From Lachnospiraceae bacterium MC2017 (GTDB taxonomy: Bacteria > Bacillota > Clostridia > Lachnospirales > Lachnospiraceae), in assembly GCA_000701625.1 (NCBI GenBank), contig JNJK01000023.1:1-64000 (forward strand): a stretch of 64,000 nt of DNA. The letters run 5' to 3'. Each line of letters starts with the position of its first letter. Positions within the stretch are counted from its first letter, which is position 1. Positions 47,106 through 56,381 of the stretch are shown here, one piece after another. Under the pieces are notes generated by a model. It was not told the DNA's origin and ran no database searches. It saw only the letters and a program-made list of their open reading frames with translations. A program made the translations under genes and the position numbers.

Positions 47106-47932
47106 TCCCGAATAATACTGAAAACAAGTTAACGGTTCTGCTTTCTGCAATGAATCTCAAAGGTGACAATATCGCTCATGAGTTAAATATCAGTGGAGAT
47201 TTGATCATTATTAATCAAAGCGATCATACTGATGATCATATGGGTGGATCGGATACACAGAAGATCAGAATGATAACCGTACCTGAAAGAGGACTTAGTA
47301 AAAGCCGGAACAGGGCGCTTAAAGCCGCTGAAGAAGAGGGGGCAGAAATCTGTATTTTCTGTGATAACGATGTACGGTATGTTCATGACTATCAGGAAAA
47401 GATACTAGATGCCTTTAAGAGACATCCGGAATCAGATCTGCTTGTTTTCTTTATAGAGAGACCGGAACGATACAGACCGGTTTTTGACAAGGAAAGACAG
47501 ATGGGAAGATTGTCTACGATGAAGATCTTTTCTCCGGAGGTTGCGTTCAGGTTATCTTCTCTCAGAAAAAAAGAAATCTGCCTTGATGAATTCTTTGGTG
47601 CAGGAGCTAAGTATGCTATGGGTGAAGAAAATATCTTTTTATGGGATTGCCTTAAAAAAGGATTAAAGATCACCTATATTCCGGAAAGGATAGCAGGGCT
47701 CATACCTAATGAGTCAACCTGGTTTAAGGGATATGACAGGATTTTTTTCAGAAACCGCGGTGCCGGGTATTACAGAATGAGTAGCATACTATGGCCGATT
47801 CTCTGTATTCAGTTTGCGGTTAGAAAAAGAAAACTGTTTTGTGGGCAGGTTTCAGTGATGCAGGCGATCAGGTGGATGTTCAGGGGAAAAAGGGAATATG
47901 CAGAGGAACAGAATCTTTCTAATAGGCGATGA
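47102..47932 (+). CDS. Glycosyltransferase family 2-like protein
   Basis: This is a 276-residue divergent GT2-like enzyme. LTVLLSAMNLKGDNI and IIINQSDHTDD replace the normal opening, but ERGLSKSRNRALKAAE and CIFCDNDVRY keep the GT-A pattern, with DND as the metal site. AKYAMGEENIFLWDCLKKG resembles the acceptor region of capsular GT2 enzymes. I chose ATG 47102, overlapping the previous stop (ATGA), with AGAAGGA before it. It overlaps the next gene by 35 bases. Confidence 0.82.
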   Translation: MIPNNTENKLTVLLSAMNLKGDNIAHELNISGDLIIINQSDHTDDHMGGSDTQKIRMITVPERGLSKSRNRALKAAEEEGAEICIFCDNDVRYVHDYQEKILDAFKRHPESDLLVFFIERPERYRPVFDKERQMGRLSTMKIFSPEVAFRLSSLRKKEICLDEFFGAGAKYAMGEENIFLWDCLKKGLKITYIPERIAGLIPNESTWFKGYDRIFFRNRGAGYYRMSSILWPILCIQFAVRKRKLFCGQVSVMQAIRWMFRGKREYAEEQNLSNRR

Positions 47933-48917
47933 TTATTCCGGAACAGGACCTGCGAATGCAACGCTTGCATTAAAACATGCACTTCCGGCAGATACGTTAA
48001 CTCTTGTCTCTCGAGAAAAGCTGAAACGGGCTCTTGAGATCCTGTGGAAGATGCCGGAGGCAGGTGTAGCGGTATTTTCAGGCTACTCAAGGCAAAATAT
48101 TTTTGGAATGAAGATTGCAAGAATATTTCATATACCAAGTATTTATATAATGCATGGATGCGTGGAATATGAAGACAGGATAAACAGGGTTCCTGATGAG
48201 GCGATGGCTCGTGATGAACGAAAAATGCTTAATATGGCAGACCTGATCCTGGGAGTTTCAGAGCAGTTTGCAGAGTGGTTAAAGGAGTATTATCCTGAGG
48301 AACGCAGGAAAATAGCATTTCTTACAAATGGAGTAAGCTGGGAACAGTTTGAGACAGATGAGAAGGGAAGTGGCGAGGAAAGAAAACAGTTTTCCGTTCT
48401 TTCTGTCGGCGGAGGAATGCCAAGGAAGCGAATTGTTCGTATCGCGCAGGCGGTAGCATATTTAAGGGAAAATGGTTTTCCTGATATGTCATTGACTGTT
48501 GCAGGAGCAGAAGGTGCGGATTCTTTGGAAATCAGACGATTTTCTTTTGTAAATGATCTGGGCTTGCTGCCGCCTGAAGAAATGCAGTCAGAGTACCGGA
48601 AGCATTCTATTTTTGTACAGAACAGTATTTTTGAGACCTTTGGATTGGCACCGCTTGAAGCGCTGCTGTCAGGGGAGGACCTTCTGCTGTCGGATCGGTG
48701 CGGAGTTTTATCCGTTCTCTCCGGTTTAGAGGAGAAGGATTTGATTCATGACCCCGATGATCCTGTGGAGATCGCGGAGAAAATACGAGAACTTCTCACA
48801 GATGGCAATCACGACCGTCTGATTAATGCAATAGATAAGGAGTCAACTTCATGGAACAGCAGAGCACAGGAACTTCAGAGAATCGTTTTACGCCTTCGAT
48901 CAGGCAGACGATTCTGA
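47898..48917 (+). CDS. Glycosyltransferase family 4 (GT-B)
   Basis: This is a 339-residue GT-B enzyme of the GT4 type. Visible are FLIGDDYSGTGPANA at the N-terminus, SIYIMHGCVEYEDR, VLSVGGGMPRKR opening the nucleotide-binding half, and the acceptor-sugar E-x7-E region (IFETFGLAPLEALLSGE). It retains configuration at the transferred sugar. It overlaps the upstream gene by 35 bases and the downstream polymerase-like gene by 67 bases, unusually long overlaps for this locus. Confidence 0.88.
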   Translation: MQRNRIFLIGDDYSGTGPANATLALKHALPADTLTLVSREKLKRALEILWKMPEAGVAVFSGYSRQNIFGMKIARIFHIPSIYIMHGCVEYEDRINRVPDEAMARDERKMLNMADLILGVSEQFAEWLKEYYPEERRKIAFLTNGVSWEQFETDEKGSGEERKQFSVLSVGGGMPRKRIVRIAQAVAYLRENGFPDMSLTVAGAEGADSLEIRRFSFVNDLGLLPPEEMQSEYRKHSIFVQNSIFETFGLAPLEALLSGEDLLLSDRCGVLSVLSGLEEKDLIHDPDDPVEIAEKIRELLTDGNHDRLINAIDKESTSWNSRAQELQRIVLRLRSGRRF

Positions 48918-50050
48918 ACTGGGCAGCACTTGTGATCCTGATGGTTTTTTATGCCGGAACCTGGACATTTCCAGGTTTTTATCATGTGACGGAAATATAT
49001 AATACAAGTATAGTATTTGCAGCATTAGCGCTGCTTTTCTTTAACAATATAAATATTATAAAGGCACTAAAAACAGGAGACAGAATGCTGTGGGTCATGG
49101 GCGCGACGCTCATGATAGCTCTTTTGAATCTATTTATAATAGGTTCAAATAAGGGATGTTTTCTGATAATAGCGGATTTTTTACTTATCTGGTATCTTGC
49201 GCCTCATATAAAGTTCACGGAACTCCAAAAAAAAGTTTCGGCAGTTTTTTTTCTTGTGATGTTTGTATCCTGGTTTTTATATGACAGGGCCTTTTCGTAC
49301 AATTCAAATACAGGAGCGACAGTTACAGTATTTACCTTTTTCGGGGCGATGATACTTCTTACGTTCCTTACATCAAAGAAGGAAATATACGGATTCTTTA
49401 TCGTGATCTCAGTAGTACGCGTTGTGACTCTCGTTCTCTGGCATCTTGCAAGAGGTGCGTTTCTGGCACTTTTCCTTTTTCTGATCTTCTTCTATGTTGG
49501 AATGAGATTTTTTGTAAAAAGGAAATGGGCATATACATCGCTGGTTTTATTTTCTACGATTGGATCTTTGTTCTTCGTGGCAGTTTATGTTGTCCTTGGA
49601 GGAACCGGATTTAATATGAAGCTGCCCTTCTTCTACAAAAATATCTTTTCTGGACGTGAACAGATATGGTATGAGGTATGGGAAATCCTCAGGACACAGA
49701 TACTTTTTGGAATAGGTTCGGGAAGAAAGCTCAGAAGCTTCTTTGAGTATAATATTCATAATGCTATGTATGACATATTGGCAGTTTACGGCTTGACGGT
49801 ATTTGTCGGTTCAATGATCCTCATATGGACCAGATTAAAGGAGATGAGACTGATTTTGCAGAAGGGGGCTACGGAAAAGATCTGTGCAGCCTCAGCTTTG
49901 TTTGCTATCTTTATCGAGTCATTTATAGACATGGACCTTATGTGGGCTGACTATGCGCCGCTACTGTTGTTCCTGCTGTGCGTTGTATTTAATAGGGAAA
50001 ATGTGATGGGAAATGGCATCAGGACTGAATTACCGGAGAAAATGAGATGA
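48851..50050 (+). CDS. O-antigen polymerase/ligase-like membrane protein (Wzy candidate 1)
   Basis: This is a 399-residue protein with about ten transmembrane segments and one large loop carrying FSGREQIWYEVWEIL and IHNAMYDILAVYG, the usual layout of Wzy_C / O-antigen ligase proteins that join lipid-linked repeat units outside the membrane. The start overlaps the GT4 gene by 67 bases but has a good AAGGAG nine bases upstream, so the overlap looks real. It is clearly paralogous to the protein at 51503, sharing SNKG, GTGF, SGRE-x-IW and HN-x2-YDIL blocks. Confidence 0.85.
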   Translation: MEQQSTGTSENRFTPSIRQTILNWAALVILMVFYAGTWTFPGFYHVTEIYNTSIVFAALALLFFNNINIIKALKTGDRMLWVMGATLMIALLNLFIIGSNKGCFLIIADFLLIWYLAPHIKFTELQKKVSAVFFLVMFVSWFLYDRAFSYNSNTGATVTVFTFFGAMILLTFLTSKKEIYGFFIVISVVRVVTLVLWHLARGAFLALFLFLIFFYVGMRFFVKRKWAYTSLVLFSTIGSLFFVAVYVVLGGTGFNMKLPFFYKNIFSGREQIWYEVWEILRTQILFGIGSGRKLRSFFEYNIHNAMYDILAVYGLTVFVGSMILIWTRLKEMRLILQKGATEKICAASALFAIFIESFIDMDLMWADYAPLLLFLLCVVFNRENVMGNGIRTELPEKMR

Positions 50051-51513
50051 AAGAAGGAAAGTACCGTTATCTATTTCATAATATGGCGCTTTTTACGGTG
50101 AGTTCCTTTGTATCCAAAGTTCTTGTATTTTGCCTGGTTCCATTCTATACATCAGTTCTTACGGAAGCAGAATACGGTGTTGCGGATGTCATGCAGACGA
50201 CACTGCTGCTTTTAGTGCCGCTTTTATCAGTAAATGCGGGGGAGGCCGCTCTTAGATTTGGTCTTGATCATGTGGAGGATCGTGACAGGATCCTTTTATA
50301 TGGATTAAAAAAGGTTATCCGTTCGATACTGATAACATCCGGAGTTTCCTTATTATTGGTGATGTATCTCTATACAGGACTTCCGAAGCCGGGATTTATG
50401 GCAGGTAGAAACATGCCTCTGTTATTAATCCTTTTCGCTGTGCTGTATATATGTGACAGTTTATATGAGTTTATGCTGCTCTATTGTCAGGGAACAGAGC
50501 AGGTTCAGATAATGATCACGGGAAGTGTATCCTGTACACTTCTTGTCATAATGTCAAACCTCTTTTTTCTGCTCGTACTGTCGATGGGGTTACTCGGATA
50601 TCTGCTGGCGCAGATGATAGCATTTTTAGGATCTTTCCTTATAATGTTTCTCTTAACTGATGGAATATCGGCGATAAAGCAGGCGCTTCAAAGAGAAAAA
50701 GCCGGAGAAGGTACGGACTCTCTTGAAAATGAAGTTACGACTTACGGCTCATCAATGCTTTTATACTCTACTGCGAGTTGGGTTAATAATGCTATTGACC
50801 GATATTACATAATTTTGATGCTTGGAGCATCGCAGAATGGTCTTTATGGCGCTGCATATAAGATACCTGCGATACTTCAGACTGTTCAGAGGATATTTGC
50901 ACAGGCGTGGCAAATGTCGGCAGTTAGGGAGTATAAGGGGGCGGACAGAGAAAAGTTTTTCTCCGAAATGTACCGCACCTATGAAGCAGTACTCTTTATG
51001 GGATGCGCGGGCATAATATGGCTTCTTAGGATAATTGCCGCTCTTCTCTTTAGAAAAGGGTTTTATGAAGCATGGATACTTGTACCGCCGCTTCTCGTTT
51101 CTGTAATCTTTGGTGCACTTGAGGGATTTCTCGGATCCATTGCACTGGCATTCCGTGATGGAAAGAGTATGGGACGTGCAACAGGTGTTGGAGCGGTCGT
51201 AAATATAATACTTAATTATTTCGGGATCATGCGGTTCAATACGTTTGGTGCTGCACTTGCTACACTTTGCTCCTATTTTGTGATGTTTGCGCTTGCTTTT
51301 GTGTTTGTTCGAAAGCACGTGAAGCTTGAAGTAAAGGTTGTACGTGATATAGGGGCAATCGTGCTCCTTATGATCGAATCGCTTCTCGTGATCTTCAATA
51401 TGAAAAACTATTTTTGGTGGAATGCAGGAATTGTGTTGCTGCTGCTCTTATCTTTCAGGGGAGAGGCGATGCTTGTCTTGAGAAAGCTGATGCAGAGGAA
51501 AAATGCTGACTAA
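50047..51513 (+). CDS. wzx: Wzx-type polysaccharide flippase (MOP/MATE fold)
   Basis: This is a 488-residue protein with 12-14 transmembrane segments of the polysaccharide transport (PST) family, which flips lipid-linked repeat units across the membrane. The opening (LFTVSSFVSKVLVFCLVPFYTSVLTEAEYGVADV) is characteristic of RfbX/Wzx proteins, and the paired six-helix halves can be followed (ASWVNNAIDRYYIILMLGASQNGLYGAA). It overlaps its upstream polymerase by ATGA and the downstream one by 11 bases. It is the only flippase seen in the window. Confidence 0.92.
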   Translation: MKEGKYRYLFHNMALFTVSSFVSKVLVFCLVPFYTSVLTEAEYGVADVMQTTLLLLVPLLSVNAGEAALRFGLDHVEDRDRILLYGLKKVIRSILITSGVSLLLVMYLYTGLPKPGFMAGRNMPLLLILFAVLYICDSLYEFMLLYCQGTEQVQIMITGSVSCTLLVIMSNLFFLLVLSMGLLGYLLAQMIAFLGSFLIMFLLTDGISAIKQALQREKAGEGTDSLENEVTTYGSSMLLYSTASWVNNAIDRYYIILMLGASQNGLYGAAYKIPAILQTVQRIFAQAWQMSAVREYKGADREKFFSEMYRTYEAVLFMGCAGIIWLLRIIAALLFRKGFYEAWILVPPLLVSVIFGALEGFLGSIALAFRDGKSMGRATGVGAVVNIILNYFGIMRFNTFGAALATLCSYFVMFALAFVFVRKHVKLEVKVVRDIGAIVLLMIESLLVIFNMKNYFWWNAGIVLLLLLSFRGEAMLVLRKLMQRKNAD

Positions 51514-52606
51514 GGAAAAAAGACAGAAAGCTACGGATGTACTTACCGTGCTGATGTTTCTGTGGTTTTATATATCTTCATTTTTGTGGCAGCCGTTTTA
51601 TGCGGCTGTTTCACCATATGGAACGTTGATCCTGTGTGCGGTACTGGGATTATTGTTTTTGCTGAACTTTAATATAAAGGACAGTCTTGCAGATTTTTGT
51701 GTAATGATAGCTGCAGATGCCATAGCTGCCATCAATCTTTTTATACTTCATTCAAACAAGGGCGCTGTTCTGATCATATGGAGTATGACGCTTTTACTGT
51801 TTATGTCGGGGCGGATGAGGATTTCTGAAAAAACAAAGAGGATCATTTCAGGTTGTGGCTTTTTATTGGTTATCCCCTGGTATGCGATCGTTCGCTGGGA
51901 TTATGGCTTTAATATGGCAGGACTTGCATTTCTCGTTTTCTTTATAATGGGAGTGATCTCTCTGGAATATATAAAAAATGACTTTATGTTTGATTATCTG
52001 AAATGGGTACAGATGACCTTTTTTGCGGTAACATGTCTATTGCTTATCTGTTATCATGCCCGTTCTATGATAGTGTCCCTTCTTGTATTCGGAGGTATAT
52101 GGCTGTTGCTGCCTTTGATTTCCGGAAAAATAAAAGTGTTTCGCCTGATAGTAATGCTATTTACGCTCGGAAGCATCGCATTTACAGGGTTATATGCAGC
52201 TATCGGAAGGACGGGATTTCAGTTAAAGATACTGTATAAGGATGTGCTGAGCGGTCGCGAAGCGATCTGGTCGGAACTGTGGGAAGCCTTCATTCATCGC
52301 CCTTTTACAGGCGTCGGATCTTCTTATGAATTAAAAAGTTTCTTTATATTTGAAGTGCATAATGGGCTTTTTGATATACTTACGGTTCATGGAATAATTG
52401 TCTTTCTGCTGTTCTTGTGGCTTTTGTACAGAGCGTTGTTTCGTTATGAGAAGCAGAATTATTCATGGTACCCGGACAGGAGACTGGCTCTTTCAGGAGT
52501 TTTTGCGCTGCTTATGGCCTCGTTTTTTGAGAACTGCTTTATAGTTCCGCCGTATAGTGTGGTGTTTTTCTCATTGCTCCTTCTGGCTTATCCCTCTTTT
52601 GACTGA
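51503..52606 (+). CDS. O-antigen polymerase/ligase-like membrane protein (Wzy candidate 2)
   Basis: This is a 367-residue membrane protein with about ten transmembrane segments and the same loop motifs as its paralogue at 48851: HSNKGAVLIIW, GRTGFQLKI, LSGREAIWSELWEAF and VHNGLFDILTVHG. It overlaps the flippase by 11 bases. Two related polymerases on either side of one flippase suggest duplication and division of labour, for example polymerisation versus ligation to the wall. The end of the gene contains the -35 box of the promoter for the next transcription unit. Confidence 0.85.
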   Translation: MLTKEKRQKATDVLTVLMFLWFYISSFLWQPFYAAVSPYGTLILCAVLGLLFLLNFNIKDSLADFCVMIAADAIAAINLFILHSNKGAVLIIWSMTLLLFMSGRMRISEKTKRIISGCGFLLVIPWYAIVRWDYGFNMAGLAFLVFFIMGVISLEYIKNDFMFDYLKWVQMTFFAVTCLLLICYHARSMIVSLLVFGGIWLLLPLISGKIKVFRLIVMLFTLGSIAFTGLYAAIGRTGFQLKILYKDVLSGREAIWSELWEAFIHRPFTGVGSSYELKSFFIFEVHNGLFDILTVHGIIVFLLFLWLLYRALFRYEKQNYSWYPDRRLALSGVFALLMASFFENCFIVPPYSVVFFSLLLLAYPSFD

Positions 52607-52627
52607 TATATACGGATTTGCTATAAT
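52599..52627 (+). promoter_or_regulatory. Internal sigma-A promoter before the PglF-like gene
   Basis: TTGACT, a 17-base spacer and a consensus TATAAT. The -35 box overlaps the last codons of the upstream polymerase gene and the start codon of the next gene is 61 bases downstream, so the second half of the locus can be expressed on its own. Confidence 0.72.
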
Positions 52628-52688
52628 AACTCGGATTATGGGATTAATTTGTTAGCTGTTCGGTGCAGCCGGAAACGATAGATAAATC

Positions 52689-54680
52689 ATGAAAAAACTT
52701 ATTGAAAATAAACAATTACTGATTCGCCGTATGGGACTTATCACCTATGATGTTCTTGCGGTCATGGCTTCGTGTGCCCTTGGCATTTTACTTAGATTTG
52801 ATCTTTCATATGACAAAATGATGTCTACGGCAGGCGGTTATATGTGGCAGGAAAACATATGGCGTTTCCTTCCGATAAACATCATATTGACGATCTTTAT
52901 ATTTAATATTTTTCATCTATATTCCAGCTTATGGACGTATGCCGGTGTACCGGAGATGACATCGACGGTATCGGCGTGCCTCGTCACCAGCATGCTCCAG
53001 GCTGCGGGAATGATCTTCTTTCATTTCACGATGCCGAGAAGTTATTATTTCCAGTATGCTTCCGTATTGACCGCGTTGGTACTGGTATCGCGCTTTGCAT
53101 ATCGTCTTTTCAGAACCTTTGTGCAAAAGAGGACAGAAAGTGCCCGCAATAAAAACGTAATGGTGATCGGAGCAGGAGAAGCAGGTAATTCACTTATCCG
53201 TGAGATGAATACCAGTAAGTATATACAGAAGAGCGTCATGTGCGTTATAGATGATGACCGTACTAAGATCGGAAATTATATCCATGGCGTAAAGGTAGTC
53301 GGCGGCAGAGACGATATTCTGGAGGCTGCAGCGCGGTATGATATCGATGAGATCATTGTTGCCATACCGAGTGCGGCCAGGCAGCAGCTGAAAGAAATAC
53401 TTGATGTATGTAAAGAAACAAAGTGTGAGTTAAAAACTCTTCCGGGAATATATCAGCTGGTAAATGGTGAGGTAAGCGTGAGCCAGCTAAAAAAGGTAGA
53501 TGTAGTGGATCTCCTGGGGAGAGAGCCTATACAGGTAGATCTTAATTCCATCATGGCCTATGTTACGGGAAAGGTCGTACTTGTTACAGGTGGCGGAGGT
53601 TCTATAGGTTCCGAACTCTGCAGACAGATCGCAACACATCATCCGAAGCAGTTGATAATTTTGGATATCTATGAGAACAGCGCTTATGACATTCAGCAGG
53701 AACTTGCGGAGAAGTTCCCGGAACTTAACCTCAAGGTGCTTATCGGTTCTGTACGTAACACCAAGCGTGTAAACGATATTTTTAAGACTTATCGTCCGAA
53801 TATCGTATATCATGCGGCTGCGCACAAGCATGTTCCTCTCATGGAGGTAAGCCCCAATGAAGCTATCAAAAATAACGTCATGGGAACATGGAAGGTGGCA
53901 CAGGCTGCTGTAGACAATGATGTAGATAAATTTGTAATGATCTCCACGGATAAGGCTGTGAATCCTACAAATGTAATGGGAGCCACAAAGAGGATCTGTG
54001 AGATGATCGTTCAGTCTTATAATCACAGAGGAAAGACCGAGTTTGTTGCGGTTCGTTTCGGAAATGTGCTTGGATCAAACGGTTCTGTAATACCGCTTTT
54101 CAAAAAACAGATCGCTGAGGGCGGACCGGTAACCGTGACTGATCCAAGGATCATCCGTTACTTTATGACTATACCGGAAGCCGTTTCCCTGGTACTTCAG
54201 GCAGGGGCATATGCGAAGGGCGGAGAGATCTTTATCCTTGATATGGGAGAACCGGTTAAGATACTGGATCTTGCCCGTAACCTTATACGTCTGTCAGGAT
54301 ATGTTCCGGGTGAAGACATTGAAATCAGATTTACAGGACTTCGTCCCGGAGAAAAGCTTTACGAAGAGATGCTCATGAAAGAAGAAGGCATGCAGGATAC
54401 TCCGAATAAGCTTATTCATATCGGCAAACCTATTGAATTTGATGAAGAGAGTTTTTATCAAAAACTTCATGCGCTGGATAATGCGTCACGTTCAGAGAGG
54501 CTTGATGTTCATCGTTGGATAGGAGAACTGGTGCCGACATATAAGTACACTCCGGGAGTATACATACCGGGTGAGACGCATATGGAATTTAAGGATGCTG
54601 CGGAAGTTGTGGAAGAAGATGAAAAGCTTCGGACATATAATTTCAAGGATTATCATAAGCCGGTAGACTCTGATGATTGA
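52689..54680 (+). CDS. Membrane UDP-GlcNAc 4,6-dehydratase, PglF/FlaA1/CapD-like
   Basis: This is a 663-residue membrane protein. Four N-terminal transmembrane segments (~1-130) are followed by a CoA-binding-like Rossmann fold (VMVIGAGEAGNSLIREM) and a large SDR domain with VLVTGGGGSIGSELCRQ, SVRNTKRV, STDKAVNPTNVMGATKR and RFGNVLGSNGSVIPLF. In PglF-type enzymes Thr-Asp-Lys replaces the usual Ser-Tyr-Lys catalysis. The product is UDP-4-keto-6-deoxy-GlcNAc, precursor of bacillosamine-type or FucNAc-type sugars. No PglE aminotransferase or PglD acetyltransferase is in the window. It has its own promoter and heads the second operon. Confidence 0.93.
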   Translation: MKKLIENKQLLIRRMGLITYDVLAVMASCALGILLRFDLSYDKMMSTAGGYMWQENIWRFLPINIILTIFIFNIFHLYSSLWTYAGVPEMTSTVSACLVTSMLQAAGMIFFHFTMPRSYYFQYASVLTALVLVSRFAYRLFRTFVQKRTESARNKNVMVIGAGEAGNSLIREMNTSKYIQKSVMCVIDDDRTKIGNYIHGVKVVGGRDDILEAAARYDIDEIIVAIPSAARQQLKEILDVCKETKCELKTLPGIYQLVNGEVSVSQLKKVDVVDLLGREPIQVDLNSIMAYVTGKVVLVTGGGGSIGSELCRQIATHHPKQLIILDIYENSAYDIQQELAEKFPELNLKVLIGSVRNTKRVNDIFKTYRPNIVYHAAAHKHVPLMEVSPNEAIKNNVMGTWKVAQAAVDNDVDKFVMISTDKAVNPTNVMGATKRICEMIVQSYNHRGKTEFVAVRFGNVLGSNGSVIPLFKKQIAEGGPVTVTDPRIIRYFMTIPEAVSLVLQAGAYAKGGEIFILDMGEPVKILDLARNLIRLSGYVPGEDIEIRFTGLRPGEKLYEEMLMKEEGMQDTPNKLIHIGKPIEFDEESFYQKLHALDNASRSERLDVHRWIGELVPTYKYTPGVYIPGETHMEFKDAAEVVEEDEKLRTYNFKDYHKPVDSDD

Positions 54681-54751
54681 GGGTTTCTGTCCACTCGTCA
54701 ACGAAGTATTTTCTGCGGAGTTTACGCTGTGTTTCCGAAAGGTAAAAAGGA

Positions 54752-55378
54752 ATGCTATATAGAAAATATATAAAAAGACTTCTCGACATCATCCTGTCGC
54801 TTACAGCGATCATTTGTCTGTCTCCGGTGCTTCTTATCACGGCACTTTTAGTCAGGATAAAACTTGGAAGTCCTGTGATATTCAGGCAGCAGAGGCCGGG
54901 ACTTAATGGAAAGATATTTGGACTTTGCAAATTTCGGAGTATGACGGATGAAAGAGATGCCGATGGAAATTTACTGCCGGATGAAGTAAGACTTACATCT
55001 TTCGGAAAAAAGCTGAGAGCTACATCACTTGATGAACTTCCAGAATTATTCAATATCTTAAAGGGAGAGATGTCTATTGTAGGCCCCAGGCCTCTTTTAG
55101 TGCAGTATCTTCCGCTTTACAATGAAGAGCAGAGACATCGTCATGATGTTCTGCCGGGGCTTACGGGACTTGCTCAGGTAAACGGACGTAACGCGATAAC
55201 CTGGGAAAAGAAATTTGAATATGATGTAGAATATGTGAGAAATCTTTCGTTTCTTATGGATGTAAAGATAATACTCATGACGGTTGGAAAGGTTTTTCAC
55301 AGAGAAGGAATAAACTCCGAAACATCAGCGACCATGGAATTTTTTACAGGCACGCCTGAGGAACATAAGGAGAAATGA
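54752..55378 (+). CDS. Short initiating phosphoglycosyl transferase (PglC-type sugar transferase)
   Basis: This is a 208-residue monotopic phosphoglycosyl transferase. It has an N-terminal re-entrant helix ([19 protein letters not shown]), [31 protein letters not shown] with the catalytic Asp-Glu pair, and [14 protein letters not shown]. It lacks the four transmembrane helices and Rossmann domain of the longer enzyme at 44947. Placed right after the PglF-like dehydratase, it probably loads that enzyme's product or its derivative onto undecaprenyl phosphate, as PglC does in Campylobacter. The stop lies one base before the next start. Confidence 0.92.
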   Translation: MLYRKYIKRLLDIILSLTAIICLSPVLLITALLVRIKLGSPVIFRQQRPGLNGKIFGLCKFRSMTDERDADGNLLPDEVRLTSFGKKLRATSLDELPELFNILKGEMSIVGPRPLLVQYLPLYNEEQRHRHDVLPGLTGLAQVNGRNAITWEKKFEYDVEYVRNLSFLMDVKIILMTVGKVFHREGINSETSATMEFFTGTPEEHKEK

Positions 55379-55379
55379 G

Positions 55380-56381
55380 ATGATCAATGTTTTGATTCTG
55401 TCTGCCGGACGCAGGGTAGAGCTGATAAATTGTTTTAAGAATGCAAGAGACCGTCTTGGAATAAAGGGAAATATCGTTGCAGCCGACTGCTCAGAACTGG
55501 CACCTGCACTGTATTTTGCAGACATTAAGGAAATCGTTCCGAGAATTTCGGAAGGAGAAAAATATATAGATTCGATCATCGATATCTGTAAACGTTCAGA
55601 TATATCACTCATTGTTCCGACGATCGATACCGAGTTAAGACTTTTATCCGAAAATAAGGACAGGATCGAAAACGAGACTGATGCAAAAGTACTTGTTTCT
55701 GATGAAAGAGTCATAAATATCTGTCGTGATAAGAAAAATACGCAGAAATTTCTTGAGGAACATGGTTTCAAGGTTCCGCATATGCTTACTGATGAAGAAC
55801 TCGATGACAGTGCAGATCTGAAATTTCCACTTTTTATCAAGCCTCTTGACGGAAGCTCATCTATAAATGCCTTTAAGGTAAATGATCAGGAAGAACTTGC
55901 GACATATCGTAAGCTTATCGATAAGCCTATCGTGCAGGAATTTATGGAAGGCACTGAGTATACGATAGATGCTTTTCTTGATTTTGATGGAAAACTTATA
56001 ACACTGGTACCGAGAATACGTATAGCTACCAGAAGCGGAGAGATCGCAAAGGGAGTTATCACACGCGATCAGGACATAATGAAAGATGTCACACGTCTCA
56101 TGCAGGAATTAAAACCCATCGGACACATCACGGTTCAGTGTATGAAGACAAAGAGAGGCATTGAATATATAGAGATCAACCCACGGTTTGGTGGAGGTGC
56201 GCCAATGTCCATAATGGCAGGCGCAGATTCCTGCGAGAATCTATACAGACTTCTTTCAGGAGAAAAGCTTACATACAATGAGAATTTCAGAGATCATCTG
56301 ACATTCCTTCGATTTGATCAGAGTATCATGCTTAATGAAAAAATGGAGCGGGAGTATGAATACGAAGGCAGTTATTTTTGA
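55380..56381 (+). CDS. ATP-grasp ligase (carbamoyl-phosphate-synthase-like)
   Basis: This is a 333-residue ATP-grasp enzyme: an N-terminal pre-ATP-grasp domain (ILSAGRRVELINCFK), then FPLFIKPLDGSSSINAFKV as the ATP-binding loop and EINPRFGGGAPMSIMAG as the metal-binding end. The family forms amide or similar bonds to carboxylates using ATP. Such genes often accompany a sugar transferase and a HAD hydrolase in polysaccharide loci, where they are suspected to add amino acids or phospho-groups to sugars. AAGGAG precedes the ATG, and it overlaps the HAD gene by 26 bases. Confidence 0.85.
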   Translation: MINVLILSAGRRVELINCFKNARDRLGIKGNIVAADCSELAPALYFADIKEIVPRISEGEKYIDSIIDICKRSDISLIVPTIDTELRLLSENKDRIENETDAKVLVSDERVINICRDKKNTQKFLEEHGFKVPHMLTDEELDDSADLKFPLFIKPLDGSSSINAFKVNDQEELATYRKLIDKPIVQEFMEGTEYTIDAFLDFDGKLITLVPRIRIATRSGEIAKGVITRDQDIMKDVTRLMQELKPIGHITVQCMKTKRGIEYIEINPRFGGGAPMSIMAGADSCENLYRLLSGEKLTYNENFRDHLTFLRFDQSIMLNEKMEREYEYEGSYF

